From contig NZ_AUND01000038.1 in assembly GCF_000714535.1 (NCBI RefSeq), positions 124,001-188,000 on the forward strand: a stretch of DNA of 64,000 nucleotides. Reading direction: 5' to 3'. This DNA is from Thioclava pacifica DSM 10166. Its GTDB lineage: Bacteria > Pseudomonadota > Alphaproteobacteria > Rhodobacterales > Rhodobacteraceae. Below the pieces are notes generated by a model, which was not told the DNA's origin, searched no databases, and saw only the letters and a program-made list of their open reading frames with translations. This document shows positions 36,441 to 45,294 of this stretch, one piece after another (positions within the stretch are counted from its first letter, which is position 1; each line of letters opens with the position of its first letter). The translations under genes were made by a program, and so were the position numbers.

Positions 36441-37376
36441 ATGAAGCGCGTAACCTCTTGGACATCGCTTGATGCTGCTGCCCGTGGCGCTTCTGTCGCC
36501 ATGGGCAATTTCGATGGCATCCATCTCGGCCACCAGTCGGTGATCGATCAGGCGCGGGGCCGCGGCGCGCCGCTCGGTGTCATCACGTTCGAGCCCCATC
36601 CACGCGAGTTCTTTGCCGCCCGCGCTGGCAAGACCTTGCCGCCCTTTCGCCTGATGAGCCCCGAGTCGCGTGCCAATCGGCTCGCCAAGCTTGGCATCGA
36701 TGTGCTTTACGAACTGCCTTTCAATGAGACGCTCGCCGACATGACCGCCGAGGCTTTCGCCCGCGAGGTTTTGGCCGAGGGGCTCGGCGTGACCCATGTC
36801 GCGGTGGGCGGAGATTTCCGCTTCGGCAAGGGGCGCGAGGGCGACGCCGCGATGCTGGTCGAGCTGGGCCGGACCTACGGGTTCGAAGTCACGATCGCGC
36901 CGCTTCTGCATGTCGAGGGGGTCGAGGCGTCGTCGACGGCCATTCGTGCCGCTCTCGCCGAGGGCCGTCCGGAGGATGCCGCGAAGATGCTGGGCCACTT
37001 GCACCGCATCGACGGCGCGGTGCTGCACGGCGACAAGCGCGGGCGCGACCTTGGTTATCCGACCGCGAATATGTCGGTGGCGGGGCTGCACCTGCCGAAA
37101 CTCGGTGTCTATGCGGTGAAGTTCGACGTGCTGACCGGCCCGCATCAAGGCAATTACCTTGGTGCTGCGAGCCTCGGCGTTCGCCCGATGTTTGGTGAGA
37201 ACACCCCCAATCTCGAGACCTTTATTTTCGACTTCAAAGGCGACCTCTATGGCGAACATGTCTCGGTCGCGCTGGTTGAATATCTGCGCCCCGAGATGAA
37301 GTTCGACAGCCTCGCCGCGCTGGTGGCGCAGATGGATGCCGATTGCGCGAAGGCGCGGGAGATCTTGGCGGAGTAG
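36441..37376 (+). CDS. ribF: Bifunctional riboflavin kinase / FAD synthetase
   Basis: 311 residues. The N-terminal FMN adenylyltransferase has GNFDGIHLGHQSVI near residue 24 and the later ISSTAIR-like block (ASSTAIRAAL). The C-terminal riboflavin kinase has HGDKRGRDLGYPTANM. It makes FMN and then FAD. The ATG at 36441 with GGCGGGG before it gives the normal length; the longer frame from 36339 runs into the maoC-type gene. Confidence 0.95.
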   Translation: MKRVTSWTSLDAAARGASVAMGNFDGIHLGHQSVIDQARGRGAPLGVITFEPHPREFFAARAGKTLPPFRLMSPESRANRLAKLGIDVLYELPFNETLADMTAEAFAREVLAEGLGVTHVAVGGDFRFGKGREGDAAMLVELGRTYGFEVTIAPLLHVEGVEASSTAIRAALAEGRPEDAAKMLGHLHRIDGAVLHGDKRGRDLGYPTANMSVAGLHLPKLGVYAVKFDVLTGPHQGNYLGAASLGVRPMFGENTPNLETFIFDFKGDLYGEHVSVALVEYLRPEMKFDSLAALVAQMDADCAKAREILAE

Positions 37377-37596
37377 GGGCGAGGGCTGCCATTCGAGCGA
37401 TCCGCCTTGGGCGACCAGCTCCGGTGCACGCACGAATGTCGCCCGGATGTGACGCCATAAAGCGCAGACCACGCAACGCGCGAACGCCCTCCCCAGGTCG
37501 GGCGCGGCCCTCCCCGCCATGATCAAATCGCAGATCCGCTCACGATCCGCCGATCCCCCCTTTCCATTTCGCCGCCGCTGCCCCATTTTCCGCGCC

Positions 37597-38046
37597 ATGA
37601 CCAAACTGCGCCCCGAATTCTGGAAGCTGCCGCTGAAAAAGCTCACCACCCCCGAATGGGAGGCGCTGTGCGACGGCTGCGGCAAATGCTGCCTGAACAA
37701 GCTCGAATACGAGGATACGGGCGAGGTGGTCTTCACCCGCGTCGCCTGCCGGCTGCTCGATGGCGAGACCTGCCGCTGCACGCAATATGACATTCGCCAC
37801 CAATTTGTCCCCGAATGCGTGACGCTGACCCCGAAGTCGATCAACAAGATCGCCTATTGGATGCCCGCGACCTGCGCTTATCGGCTGCGCTTCGAGGGCG
37901 AGGACCTGCCCGAGTGGCACTACCTGATCTCGGGCTCGCGCGAGAGCGTCCACGAGGCAGGCGAGAGCGTGCGCGGCTGGACCGTGCCCGAATTCGAGGT
38001 GCCCGAAGACGAATGGGACCAATACACGATCGAGGACCTCTCATGA
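37597..38046 (+). CDS. YcgN family cysteine-cluster protein
   Basis: 149 residues with the UPF0260/YcgN cysteine array: LCDGCGKCCLNK, then CRLLDGETCRCTQYD and PECVTLTP, in a family proposed to hold a metal. Starts TKLRPEFWKLPLKKLTTPEW as in relatives. The last four bases ATGA form the start of the threonine aldolase gene, so the pair is translationally coupled. Function unproven. The 220 bp before the start hold nothing I recognise. Confidence 0.9.
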   Translation: MTKLRPEFWKLPLKKLTTPEWEALCDGCGKCCLNKLEYEDTGEVVFTRVACRLLDGETCRCTQYDIRHQFVPECVTLTPKSINKIAYWMPATCAYRLRFEGEDLPEWHYLISGSRESVHEAGESVRGWTVPEFEVPEDEWDQYTIEDLS

Positions 38047-39092
38047 ATTTTGCCTCCGACAACACTTCCGGCGCGCATCCCGCCATTCTCGAAGGGCTCG
38101 CCGCCGCCAATGCGGGCCATGTCCATTCCTACGGCGCGGACCCGATCACGGAAGGCGTGCAGGCCAAGATCCGCGAGATTTTCGAGGCCCCCGAAGCGCG
38201 CGTCTATCTGGTGGCGACCGGAACTGCGGCGAATGCGCTGTCCTGTGCGGTGCTGACCCAGCCCTGGGGCGCGATCTTCTGCCATCGCAACGCCCATATC
38301 GAGGAAGACGAATGCGGCGCGCCCGAGTTCTACACGAACGGATCGAAGCTGGTTCTGGTCGACGGGCCGGATGCGAAGATGGACCCGGATCTGCTGGCCC
38401 GCACCATCGCGCATACGGGCCGGGGCGGCATCCACAATGTCCAGCGCGGCATGGTCTCGATCACCAACTCCACCGAGGCCGGCGCCGTCTATTCGCCCGC
38501 CGAGGTCGCGGCGCTGACGGATGTCGCGCGGCGTTTCCACCTGCCGGTGCATATGGACGGGGCGCGCTTTGCCAATGCGCTGGTCGCCGCCGGCTGCACG
38601 CCTGCCGAGATGACGTGGAAAGCGGGCGTCGATGTGCTCAGCTTCGGCGGCACTAAGAACGGCTGCATGGGCGTCGAGGCGGTGGTGATTTTTGACCCCA
38701 AACGCGCCTGGGAATTCGAGCTGCGCCGTAAGCGCGGCGGGCATCTGTTTTCCAAACACCGCTTCCTCGCGGCGCAGATGCAGGCTTATCTGGCCGATGA
38801 TCTTTGGTTGAAGACCGCGCGCCATGCCAATGAAATGGCTCGGAAACTCTCGGAAGGGATCAGCAAGGTCGAGGGCGCGAAACTGATCCACCCCACCGAT
38901 GCCAACGCGGTCTTCGCGAGCTTCCCGCGCGGGGCGCATAAGCGCGCGAACGAGGCCGGGGCCTATTATTACCTCTGGCCCTTCGATCAATCGCTGGACG
39001 GTCCCGAAGACGAACCACTGGCCGCACGTCTGGTCTGTTCCTGGGCGACGACGCCCGAGGAAATCGACGCGTTCCTCGGCCATCTCGCCTGA
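38043..39092 (+). CDS. Low-specificity L-threonine aldolase family enzyme
   Basis: 349 residues, PLP fold type I. It would cleave L-threonine or L-allo-threonine to glycine and acetaldehyde. Starts NFASDNTSGAHPAI, has the ligand-binding HVHSYGADP and HMDGARFANAL, and the PLP lysine is Lys205 in SFGGTKNGCMG. Stop-start ATGA overlap with the YcgN gene. Confidence 0.92.
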   Translation: MNFASDNTSGAHPAILEGLAAANAGHVHSYGADPITEGVQAKIREIFEAPEARVYLVATGTAANALSCAVLTQPWGAIFCHRNAHIEEDECGAPEFYTNGSKLVLVDGPDAKMDPDLLARTIAHTGRGGIHNVQRGMVSITNSTEAGAVYSPAEVAALTDVARRFHLPVHMDGARFANALVAAGCTPAEMTWKAGVDVLSFGGTKNGCMGVEAVVIFDPKRAWEFELRRKRGGHLFSKHRFLAAQMQAYLADDLWLKTARHANEMARKLSEGISKVEGAKLIHPTDANAVFASFPRGAHKRANEAGAYYYLWPFDQSLDGPEDEPLAARLVCSWATTPEEIDAFLGHLA

Positions 39093-39094
39093 TC

Positions 39095-39637
39095 TCAGCG
39101 CCCGGGAAGGTCGCGAAAAGCGATCTTCTCGGGCGGCCCATCCCATTCCGGATGCTCCGCCTGTGCGGCCTTCAGCGCTGCGCGGAACCGCCGGATCGCC
39201 CCGAGCCCGGGAATGCGCGGGATATGCGCCAGCTCCCAATGGATGCCGTTGATCGGATCGTCGAAGAACACCGCGTAATAGCCCGGCGCATAGACGGAAT
39301 ATTCCTGCGGGGCATCCGTGACCGACAATCCGCGCGGGATCAGGAAGTCGCGGTGAAACGCATCCACCTCGGCGCGCGATTTCGCCCAGAGCGCGATGTG
39401 ATGAAGGCCCACCGCGCGTGCCTCGTGATCCAGCTTCTCGCCCGAGCGCGCGGGCTGGATGCCGATATAGGAATGCGGCATCGGGAAACGGGCCATGTAA
39501 TAGGTCGAGCGATAGCCGATATCGAGCGTCCAGAAACTCTTGTAACCAAGCCAACCGAACATCGCGTCATAGAAGGCGATGGAAGTCTCGTAATCGAGCA
39601 CCGAGACCTCGACGCGATTGAGCCCGCGCCAGCGCAT
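39095..39637 (-). CDS. VOC-superfamily (glyoxalase/dioxygenase-like) protein
   Basis: 180 residues of the vicinal-oxygen-chelate fold: NRVEVSVLDYETSIAFYDAMFGWLGY, LHHIALWAKSRAEVDAFH, and the C-terminal FFDDPINGIHWELAH with the last metal-ligand glutamate. Substrate unknown. The ATG at 39637 follows AAGGAGGG with 6-base spacing; the ORF opens two codons earlier at a GTG. Converges with the threonine aldolase gene with 2 bp between. Confidence 0.88.
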   Translation of the reverse strand: MRWRGLNRVEVSVLDYETSIAFYDAMFGWLGYKSFWTLDIGYRSTYYMARFPMPHSYIGIQPARSGEKLDHEARAVGLHHIALWAKSRAEVDAFHRDFLIPRGLSVTDAPQEYSVYAPGYYAVFFDDPINGIHWELAHIPRIPGLGAIRRFRAALKAAQAEHPEWDGPPEKIAFRDLPGR

Positions 39638-39823
39638 CGGCACCCTCCTTGCTTTCCCTGATAGATAACCGCGCTAGATCAACTCTCAATGACCTGTCAC
39701 GCAAACGAGACCTGGCTAGAGAGTACGCGCATGCACGAAGCTTCTTGGGGTTTCGGGCCGGGGGCCGGAAAATCGCCCCAATTGGGTCACGCCCGCGTCC
39801 CCTTCGCGCGTAAGGCTGTGACC

Positions 39824-40255
39824 ATGATGATGCGTCTCGCCAACCCTTTCGTGCTGCCCGCCGTCGGCTCGCTCCCGGCTCTGTCGCGGCGCGTTCTGGC
39901 GCTTGCGGCGATGGCAGGGCTCTCGGGCTGTCTTTTCTATAGCCATATCGCGCTGGATATCGGAGCGATGCCGCTCTGGCTGTTTGCGGGTTGTCTTTAT
40001 GCGCTTGGCGTCGGTCTTAGCGCGGCGGTCATCTTGGCTTTCCTGCCGGGGCTGAGCCGGTTCATCGCTTTCACCGCCCTGTCGCGTCTGGGGCTCGCGC
40101 TCGTGGCCGCGCAGATCCCGGCGGTGGCGTCCTTGCTGATCAGCACGCCCGCGCTCAACGCGACGCTCGTGGTTGGTTTTGCGTTGGGTCTGCAGCAGAT
40201 CGCGCGGGTCCAGCCGCAACTCGCACGCGGCGTGCAGCGGTTTGCCCTGACCTGA
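39824..40255 (+). CDS. Hypothetical membrane protein, about four helices
   Basis: 143 residues, mostly hydrophobic: segments near residues 24-45, 48-70, 78-98 and 100-122 in a helix-turn-helix spacing. No family recognised. The ATG at 39824 (one of ATGATGATG) has AAGG upstream and removes a poorly conserved-looking 45-residue extension from 39689. Converges with the RES-domain gene. Confidence 0.6.
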   Translation: MMMRLANPFVLPAVGSLPALSRRVLALAAMAGLSGCLFYSHIALDIGAMPLWLFAGCLYALGVGLSAAVILAFLPGLSRFIAFTALSRLGLALVAAQIPAVASLLISTPALNATLVVGFALGLQQIARVQPQLARGVQRFALT

Positions 40256-40259
40256 ACAC

Positions 40260-40739
40260 TCAAATGTTCGAAACAGGGTAGGGCGGCTGCCACGGGATCG
40301 CGGCCCCGGCTTGCGCGACCGTGTCGCGTGGGATCTCGAAAAGCACCAGATGGCTCAACTCGGGCCGCGAACGCGAGGCGTAGATCAGCCCCTGCGCCCC
40401 GTCCGATCGCGCGCGATCCGAGAAGACCCAGGTCGGCGAGGGCGCGCCCGCCTTGCGCCCGCCCTGCCAAACGACCGAGGCCGCAGCCTGATCAGGCGTG
40501 CCGCGCAGATCGACCATCCGCGCGGTGTCTATCCGTAGGGGAACGATCACGCGGGGCGGATCGGCTGCGCGCACATACCGCCGAAGCGCCACAGCCGCGC
40601 CCTCCGCACTCAGCGAGGCATAAAGCGCCGCCTGCCCGGAATGATGAAACCGGCCCTCCGGGTGGCGGGCCGGTTCAAGCGCATCCTCGGCGCGGTCGGC
40701 GAAGAGGATCCGCCAGACCGTGCCGTGAAAAGGGATCAC
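40260..40739 (-). CDS. RES-domain protein translationally coupled to trxB
   Basis: 159 residues. It looks like a RES domain: Trp-Arg near the start (VWRILFAD), then EGRFHHSGQAALYASLS and a later Ser-bearing strand. RES proteins studied so far are ADP-ribosyl/NAD-phosphorylase toxins paired with an Xre-MbcA antitoxin. No such antitoxin gene is next to it. The GTG start at 40739 overlaps the trxB stop as GTGA, so it should be translated with trxB. Assignment to RES is moderate; the toxin role is unproven. Confidence 0.65.
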   Translation of the reverse strand: MIPFHGTVWRILFADRAEDALEPARHPEGRFHHSGQAALYASLSAEGAAVALRRYVRAADPPRVIVPLRIDTARMVDLRGTPDQAAASVVWQGGRKAGAPSPTWVFSDRARSDGAQGLIYASRSRPELSHLVLFEIPRDTVAQAGAAIPWQPPYPVSNI

Positions 40740-41686
40740 TCGGCTTCGCCCTGCTCGGCCAGCCAGCGTTCGGCATCGAGCGCGGCCATGCAGCCCATGC
40801 CCGCAGAGGTGACCGCCTGACGATAGGTGTGATCGGTCAGATCACCGGCCGCGAAGATCCCGGGCACCGAGGTCCGGGTCGAGCCCGGCTCCACCCAGAC
40901 ATAGCCGCCCTGCTGCATCTTGAGCGTGTCCTTCACCAGCTCCGACGAGGGCGCGTGGCCGATCGCGACGAAGAAGCCGTCGCACGGGATGACCTTCTCG
41001 GTCCCGTCCACGGTCGATTTCACCCGCACGCCGGTCACGCCCAGCGGTGCTTCGGTGCCGAGGATCTCCTCGACCGTGTGGTTCCACTCGATCTCGACCT
41101 TGGGGTTCTTGAACAGACGGTCTTGCAGGATCTTCTCCGAACGCAGGCTGTCGCGGCGATGCACCAGCGTCACCTTCGAGGCGAAATTGGTCAGGAACAG
41201 CGCCTCTTCCACGGCGGTGTTGCCGCCGCCGATCACCACGACCTCCTTGCCGCGATAGAAGAACCCGTCGCAGGTGGCACAGGCCGAGACGCCGAAGCCC
41301 TTGAACTTCTCTTCCGAGGGAATGCCGAGCCATTTCGCCTGCGCACCCGTCGCGAGGATCACCGCCGAGGCCTCGTAGGTGGTGCCCGAATCGCCCTTGG
41401 CGATGAAGGGGCGCTTGGAGGTGTCGAGATCGGTAATCATGTCCATGATGATCTCGGCGCCCATCGCACGAGCGTGCTCTTCCATCTTCACCATCAGGTC
41501 GGGGCCCTGGATCTCGCTCTCGCCGGGCCAGTTCTCAACCTCGGTAGTGATCGTCAGCTGGCCACCCGGCTGCATACCCTGCACCAGAACCGGCTCGAGC
41601 ATGGCGCGCGAGGCATAGACGGCGGCCGTGTAGCCCGCGGGGCCGGAGCCGATGATCAGAACCTTGGTTTTCTTCGTCTCGGACAT
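40736..41686 (-). CDS. trxB: Thioredoxin-disulfide reductase
   Basis: 316 residues. NADPH-dependent flavoenzyme that reduces thioredoxin. FAD-binding GSGPAGYTAAVYASRA near residue 13, active-site CATC at 136-139, NADPH-binding GGGNTAVEEALFL, and C-terminal GIFAAGDLTDHTYRQAVTSAGMGC (in two parts). The ATG at 41686 follows AAAGGAGG. Divergent from an Lrp-type regulator and coupled to the RES gene. Confidence 0.97.
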   Translation of the reverse strand: MSETKKTKVLIIGSGPAGYTAAVYASRAMLEPVLVQGMQPGGQLTITTEVENWPGESEIQGPDLMVKMEEHARAMGAEIIMDMITDLDTSKRPFIAKGDSGTTYEASAVILATGAQAKWLGIPSEEKFKGFGVSACATCDGFFYRGKEVVVIGGGNTAVEEALFLTNFASKVTLVHRRDSLRSEKILQDRLFKNPKVEIEWNHTVEEILGTEAPLGVTGVRVKSTVDGTEKVIPCDGFFVAIGHAPSSELVKDTLKMQQGGYVWVEPGSTRTSVPGIFAAGDLTDHTYRQAVTSAGMGCMAALDAERWLAEQGEAE

Positions 41687-41853
41687 GCCCGCCTCCTTTG
41701 AAATCTGCCAGTCGGATATAATCGGCGCGCGCCGCGGCGAAAAGCCCCCGCTTGCTGCGGCGAATTGCTCTTGCGGCATCTGGCGCGAAATATTATTGCG
41801 CAACCTGACGCCCGCAGGTAAGTTCCGCAGCAAGTCACGAAGGAAAGTTTCAA

Positions 41854-42354
41854 ATGCCCACCTCCCGGCTCGACGACATCGACCGCAAGATCCTCGCCGA
41901 ATTGCAGGCCGATGGTCGGATGACCAATGTCGAGCTGGCCAAGCGTGTGGGCATTTCGGCCCCGCCCTGCCTGCGCCGCGTGCGCACGCTGGAGGAGGCA
42001 GGCTATATCCGTGGCTACCATGCCGATGTGAATCCGCGCGAACTGGGCTTCGAGGTCCAGGTCTTCGCGATGGTGCGCCTCCATTCCCAGGCCGAGTCGG
42101 ACCTCTCTGCCTTCGAAGCGCGCTGCCGCGACTGGCCGCTCGTGCGTGAATGCCACATGCTCAATGGCGAGATCGATTTCGTGCTGAAATGCGTGGCGCC
42201 GGACCTGTCGAGCTTCCAGAGCTTCCTTACCGGCGAGCTGACCGCGGCAGACAACGTCGCGAGCGTCAAGACGAGCCTCGTGATCCGCTGCGCGAAGGAC
42301 GATCCCGGCGTTCCCTTCGACGTGCTCGAAGAGCGTATCTCCAAACTCGCCTGA
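41854..42354 (+). CDS. Lrp/AsnC-family transcriptional regulator
   Basis: 166 residues. The N-terminal winged helix-turn-helix is DDIDRKILAELQADGRMTNVELAKRVGIS (in two parts), with the C-terminal RAM/ACT ligand domain from about residue 60. Divergent from trxB across 167 bp. Such regulators sense amino acids; the trxB-lrp arrangement recurs in related genomes, as I recall. Confidence 0.92.
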   Translation: MPTSRLDDIDRKILAELQADGRMTNVELAKRVGISAPPCLRRVRTLEEAGYIRGYHADVNPRELGFEVQVFAMVRLHSQAESDLSAFEARCRDWPLVRECHMLNGEIDFVLKCVAPDLSSFQSFLTGELTAADNVASVKTSLVIRCAKDDPGVPFDVLEERISKLA

Positions 42355-42420
42355 GGCTCTTTCCAGGTTAGACCCGTTGCCGGAGGGGCGCCGCCCCTCC
42401 CTTCGCTATGCGAATTCCCT

Positions 42421-42520
42421 CCCCGGGATATTTCAAGCAGTTGGAGCCAGAGGGCTCTCTTTTTCCAACTGCGTCAAATATCCCGGGGGTGAGGGCGAAG
42501 CCCGAGGGGGCAGCGCCCCC
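42421..42520. repeat. Dispersed hairpin repeat, copy B (large nested palindrome)
   Basis: CCCCGGGATATTT (42421-42433) pairs exactly with AAATATCCCGGGG (42476-42488). Inside, GCAGTTGGA (42437-42445) pairs with TCCAACTGC (42464-42472), and GAGCC with GGCTC forms a third stem. The element continues to the stem-loop GGGGGCAGCGCCCCC at 42506-42520. It lies between two converging genes and may act as terminator for both. Confidence 0.75.
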
Positions 42521-42543
42521 AATTTTCCGGATATATCTCGCTC

Positions 42544-43770
42544 TCAGCGTGTCTCTTTCGGGCGCATCACCAGCCAGATCAGCGCGGCGCCCGCGAGCGT
42601 CAGGAAGGGTAGCATCGCGAGGTTGACGGCCTGCCAGCCTGCCTGCGCATTGCCGCCCTGAGCGCAGTTCATCAGTCCGCCCGACGATAGCGAGGCGAGG
42701 AAGACGCCGCCGAAGACGACGAAATCGTTCATCCCCTGTACATGGCCGCGCTCGGAGGGTTCATGAGCCGAGGCGAGCATTGCGGTCGAGCCGATGAAGC
42801 CGAAATTCCATCCCAGACCAAGCAGGACCAGGGCGAGGTAGAATTTCTCGAGATCGACCCCGGTCAGCGCCACGGCCCCCGAGGCCGCGAGGATCACGAG
42901 GCCGGTGCCCACGATCATCTCCTTGCCAAAGCGCGCGATCAGGTGGCCGGTGAAGAAGCTCGGCAGATACATCGCGAGCACGTGGGCCGAAACGATATTG
43001 GCCGCATCCCCTTCTTCGAACCCGCAGCCCACGACCGCAAGCGGTGTCGAGGTCATCACCAGATTCATCAGTGCGTAGGAGACCATGCCGCAGATCATCG
43101 CAACCACGATCACCGGGTCTTTGAGCAGCTCGCGCCGTGTGCGGCCCTCGTGATGTTCGTGCTTCTTGCGCCGCCCCGGAGCGGGAATATCGAGGAAGGC
43201 GAAAAGAAATGGGCCCATCGCGTTGATTGCGATGATCACCAGATAGGTCGCCATGAAGGGCACGAGCATCGCTTGGCTCGTGACCTTCACCAGTTGTGGG
43301 CCGATGATGGCCGCGACGAGCCCGCCTGCCAGCACATAGGAGATCGCCTTGGCCTGAAACTCGGGGCGCGCGGTGTCGGTCGCGGCGAAACGGTAGAAGC
43401 CCTGGGCCGACATGTAGACGCCGGTCAGGAAAGAGCCGCCCATGAAGATCCAGAAGGAACCGATATAGAGCGCGTAGGCCGCGACCGCCGCCCCCGTCGC
43501 GCCGGCGGCGTTGGACAGAATAAACCCCGCGCGGCGTCCGTAAGCGCTCATGAATTCCGACATCGGCTGTGCGGAGAGCACCGATCCCAGCACGATCAGC
43601 GACAGCGGCAGCGTCGCGAAACAGGGATTCGGCGCGAGCATCTGGCCTGCCAATCCCCCAACGGTGAAAATCATCGGCATCTGCGCGCCGAGAAGGGCCT
43701 GGGCGAGCACGAGGACGATGGTGTTGCGCTTCTCGCGCGGGAAATCCTGGGGGGAGGTAATATCGCTCAT
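42544..43770 (-). CDS. Major facilitator superfamily transporter
   Basis: 408 residues with about twelve membrane segments and a central cytoplasmic loop holding Lys/His/Arg (GRRKKHEHHEGRTRREL, residues near 215-231). MFS motif A-like SAYGRRAGFIL follows the second helix. Substrate unknown. Starts at the ATG at 43770, with AGGATAG upstream. Divergent from the DNA glycosylase gene. Confidence 0.88.
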   Translation of the reverse strand: MSDITSPQDFPREKRNTIVLVLAQALLGAQMPMIFTVGGLAGQMLAPNPCFATLPLSLIVLGSVLSAQPMSEFMSAYGRRAGFILSNAAGATGAAVAAYALYIGSFWIFMGGSFLTGVYMSAQGFYRFAATDTARPEFQAKAISYVLAGGLVAAIIGPQLVKVTSQAMLVPFMATYLVIIAINAMGPFLFAFLDIPAPGRRKKHEHHEGRTRRELLKDPVIVVAMICGMVSYALMNLVMTSTPLAVVGCGFEEGDAANIVSAHVLAMYLPSFFTGHLIARFGKEMIVGTGLVILAASGAVALTGVDLEKFYLALVLLGLGWNFGFIGSTAMLASAHEPSERGHVQGMNDFVVFGGVFLASLSSGGLMNCAQGGNAQAGWQAVNLAMLPFLTLAGAALIWLVMRPKETR

Positions 43771-43835
43771 AACCGCTTGCTATCCTGCACGAAGAGGGCT
43801 GGCAAGCGCGCGCGTGATGGGGCAGGGTGGCGGCC

Positions 43836-44468
43836 ATGGTCGGACGCATCATCACCTGCGAGGCGGATATCGAAGAGGGCACCGCGTGGCTCTGTCGCGC
43901 CGAGCCGCGTTTCGCCGAAGTTTGCGAGATGACGGGCCCGTGGCCCCTGCGGCGGCGCGAGGATGGGTTTGCCGCCCTGCGCGATGCGATCATCGGCCAG
44001 CAGGTCTCGGTCGCGGCGGCCAATTCGATCCGGGGCAAGGTGCTCGATGCGGGATTCGCAGAGCCGGCCGCGATCGCAAGCGCGACCGAGGAGAATTTGC
44101 GCGCCTGCGGGCTCTCGCGCCAGAAAGTGCGCTATCTTCAGGCTCTGGCGGGATCAGGTGTCGATTTCGAGGGGCTGCGCAGCCTGCCCGACGAGGAGGT
44201 GATCGCGCAATTGCTGCCGATCCCCGGCATCGGGCGCTGGACCGTTGAGATGTATCTGATCTTTGCTCTGGGCCGGGCGGATGTCTTCGCGGTCGACGAT
44301 CTGGCGCTGGCCGAGGGGGCAAGGTTGCTCTTCGATCTGCCCGAGCGGCCGAAACGCAAGCAATTCAATGAACTTTCCGCCGCCTGGTCGCCCTGGCGCG
44401 CGGTTGCGGCGCGCGGGCTCTGGGCCTATTACGCCGCGTGCAAGAGACGTGAAGGAGTGGCGCCATGA
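43836..44468 (+). CDS. DNA-3-methyladenine glycosylase II (AlkA-type, HhH-GPD)
   Basis: 210 residues. Base-excision repair enzyme that removes alkylated bases. HhH motif LPIPGIGRWTVEMYLIFALGR and the catalytic aspartate in FAVDDLALAEG mark the HhH-GPD fold; the N-terminal TBP-like AlkA domain is missing, giving the short form common outside enterobacteria. The ATG at 43836 has AGGGTGG before it. Overlaps the esterase gene as ATGA. Confidence 0.9.
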   Translation: MVGRIITCEADIEEGTAWLCRAEPRFAEVCEMTGPWPLRRREDGFAALRDAIIGQQVSVAAANSIRGKVLDAGFAEPAAIASATEENLRACGLSRQKVRYLQALAGSGVDFEGLRSLPDEEVIAQLLPIPGIGRWTVEMYLIFALGRADVFAVDDLALAEGARLLFDLPERPKRKQFNELSAAWSPWRAVAARGLWAYYAACKRREGVAP

Positions 44469-45127
44469 CGCGCAAGCTGGAAGCCGGTCGCAAGGGGCCG
44501 CAATCGGGGCAGGTGAAATCGGCAGTGGTCTTCCTGCACGGCTATGGCGCGGACGGGGCGGACCTGCTGGGCCTTGCCGATCCGCTGGGGCCGCATCTGC
44601 CCGATACGCTTTTCGTTGCGCCCGACGCGCCCGAGCCCTGCCGCGCAGCGCCTTATGGCCGGCAATGGTTCCCGATCCCTTGGCTCGACAACTCGACCGA
44701 GGCGGAATCGCTTGAGGGCATGCGCGCGGCGGCTGCGGATCTCAACGCCTTTCTCGACGGGTTGCTCGAAGAGCAGGGGCTGAGGCCGGCGCAACTCGCG
44801 GTGATCGGCTTTTCGCAAGGCACGATGATGGCGCTCGAGGTGCTGCCGCGCCGGGAGGAGGCCGTGGCGGGGCTCGTGGCGTTCTCTGGCCGCTTGCTGC
44901 GTCCCGAGGCGCTGGGCCCGGAAGCGGTGAGCAAGCCGCCGGTTCTGCTGGTGCATGGCGATCAGGATCCGGTCGTGCCCTTCTCGGATATGGGCAAGGC
45001 GGGCGATGCGCTCGTCTCGGCGGGCTTTGACACCTATGCGCATGTGATGAAAGGCACCGGCCACGGGATCGCGCCGGACGGCTTGTCCGTGGCGCTTGCC
45101 TTCCTGAGCGACAAGCTGCCTGGCTGA
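44465..45127 (+). CDS. Alpha/beta-hydrolase, phospholipase/carboxylesterase family
   Basis: 220 residues. Catalytic Ser117 in GFSQG, Asp in HGDQDPVVP and His in GTGHGIAPDG; oxyanion region HGYGADGADLLGL near the start. Matches bacterial esterases related to acyl-protein thioesterases. Coupled by an ATGA overlap to the glycosylase gene. Substrate unknown. Confidence 0.9.
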   Translation: MTRKLEAGRKGPQSGQVKSAVVFLHGYGADGADLLGLADPLGPHLPDTLFVAPDAPEPCRAAPYGRQWFPIPWLDNSTEAESLEGMRAAAADLNAFLDGLLEEQGLRPAQLAVIGFSQGTMMALEVLPRREEAVAGLVAFSGRLLRPEALGPEAVSKPPVLLVHGDQDPVVPFSDMGKAGDALVSAGFDTYAHVMKGTGHGIAPDGLSVALAFLSDKLPG

Positions 45128-45294
45128 TCCGTCACGTCCCTGTCATGGCCGCCTGCTAATCCGTGCTGCAAAGCAGCAATTCGCGACATCAAGAGGCTTG
45201 CCAGATCGCGAACGCCATATATAGTTATTGGTAAGGCAGGGGCGGACCCCGCCCCTGGGCCGCGGCAGGCGACAGGGCGAGGACGGAGTCACCC

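Noticed and set aside
36306-37847. A 513-codon minus-strand frame over ribF and the YcgN gene
   Set aside because: Both plus-strand genes have clear motifs; the minus product has none.
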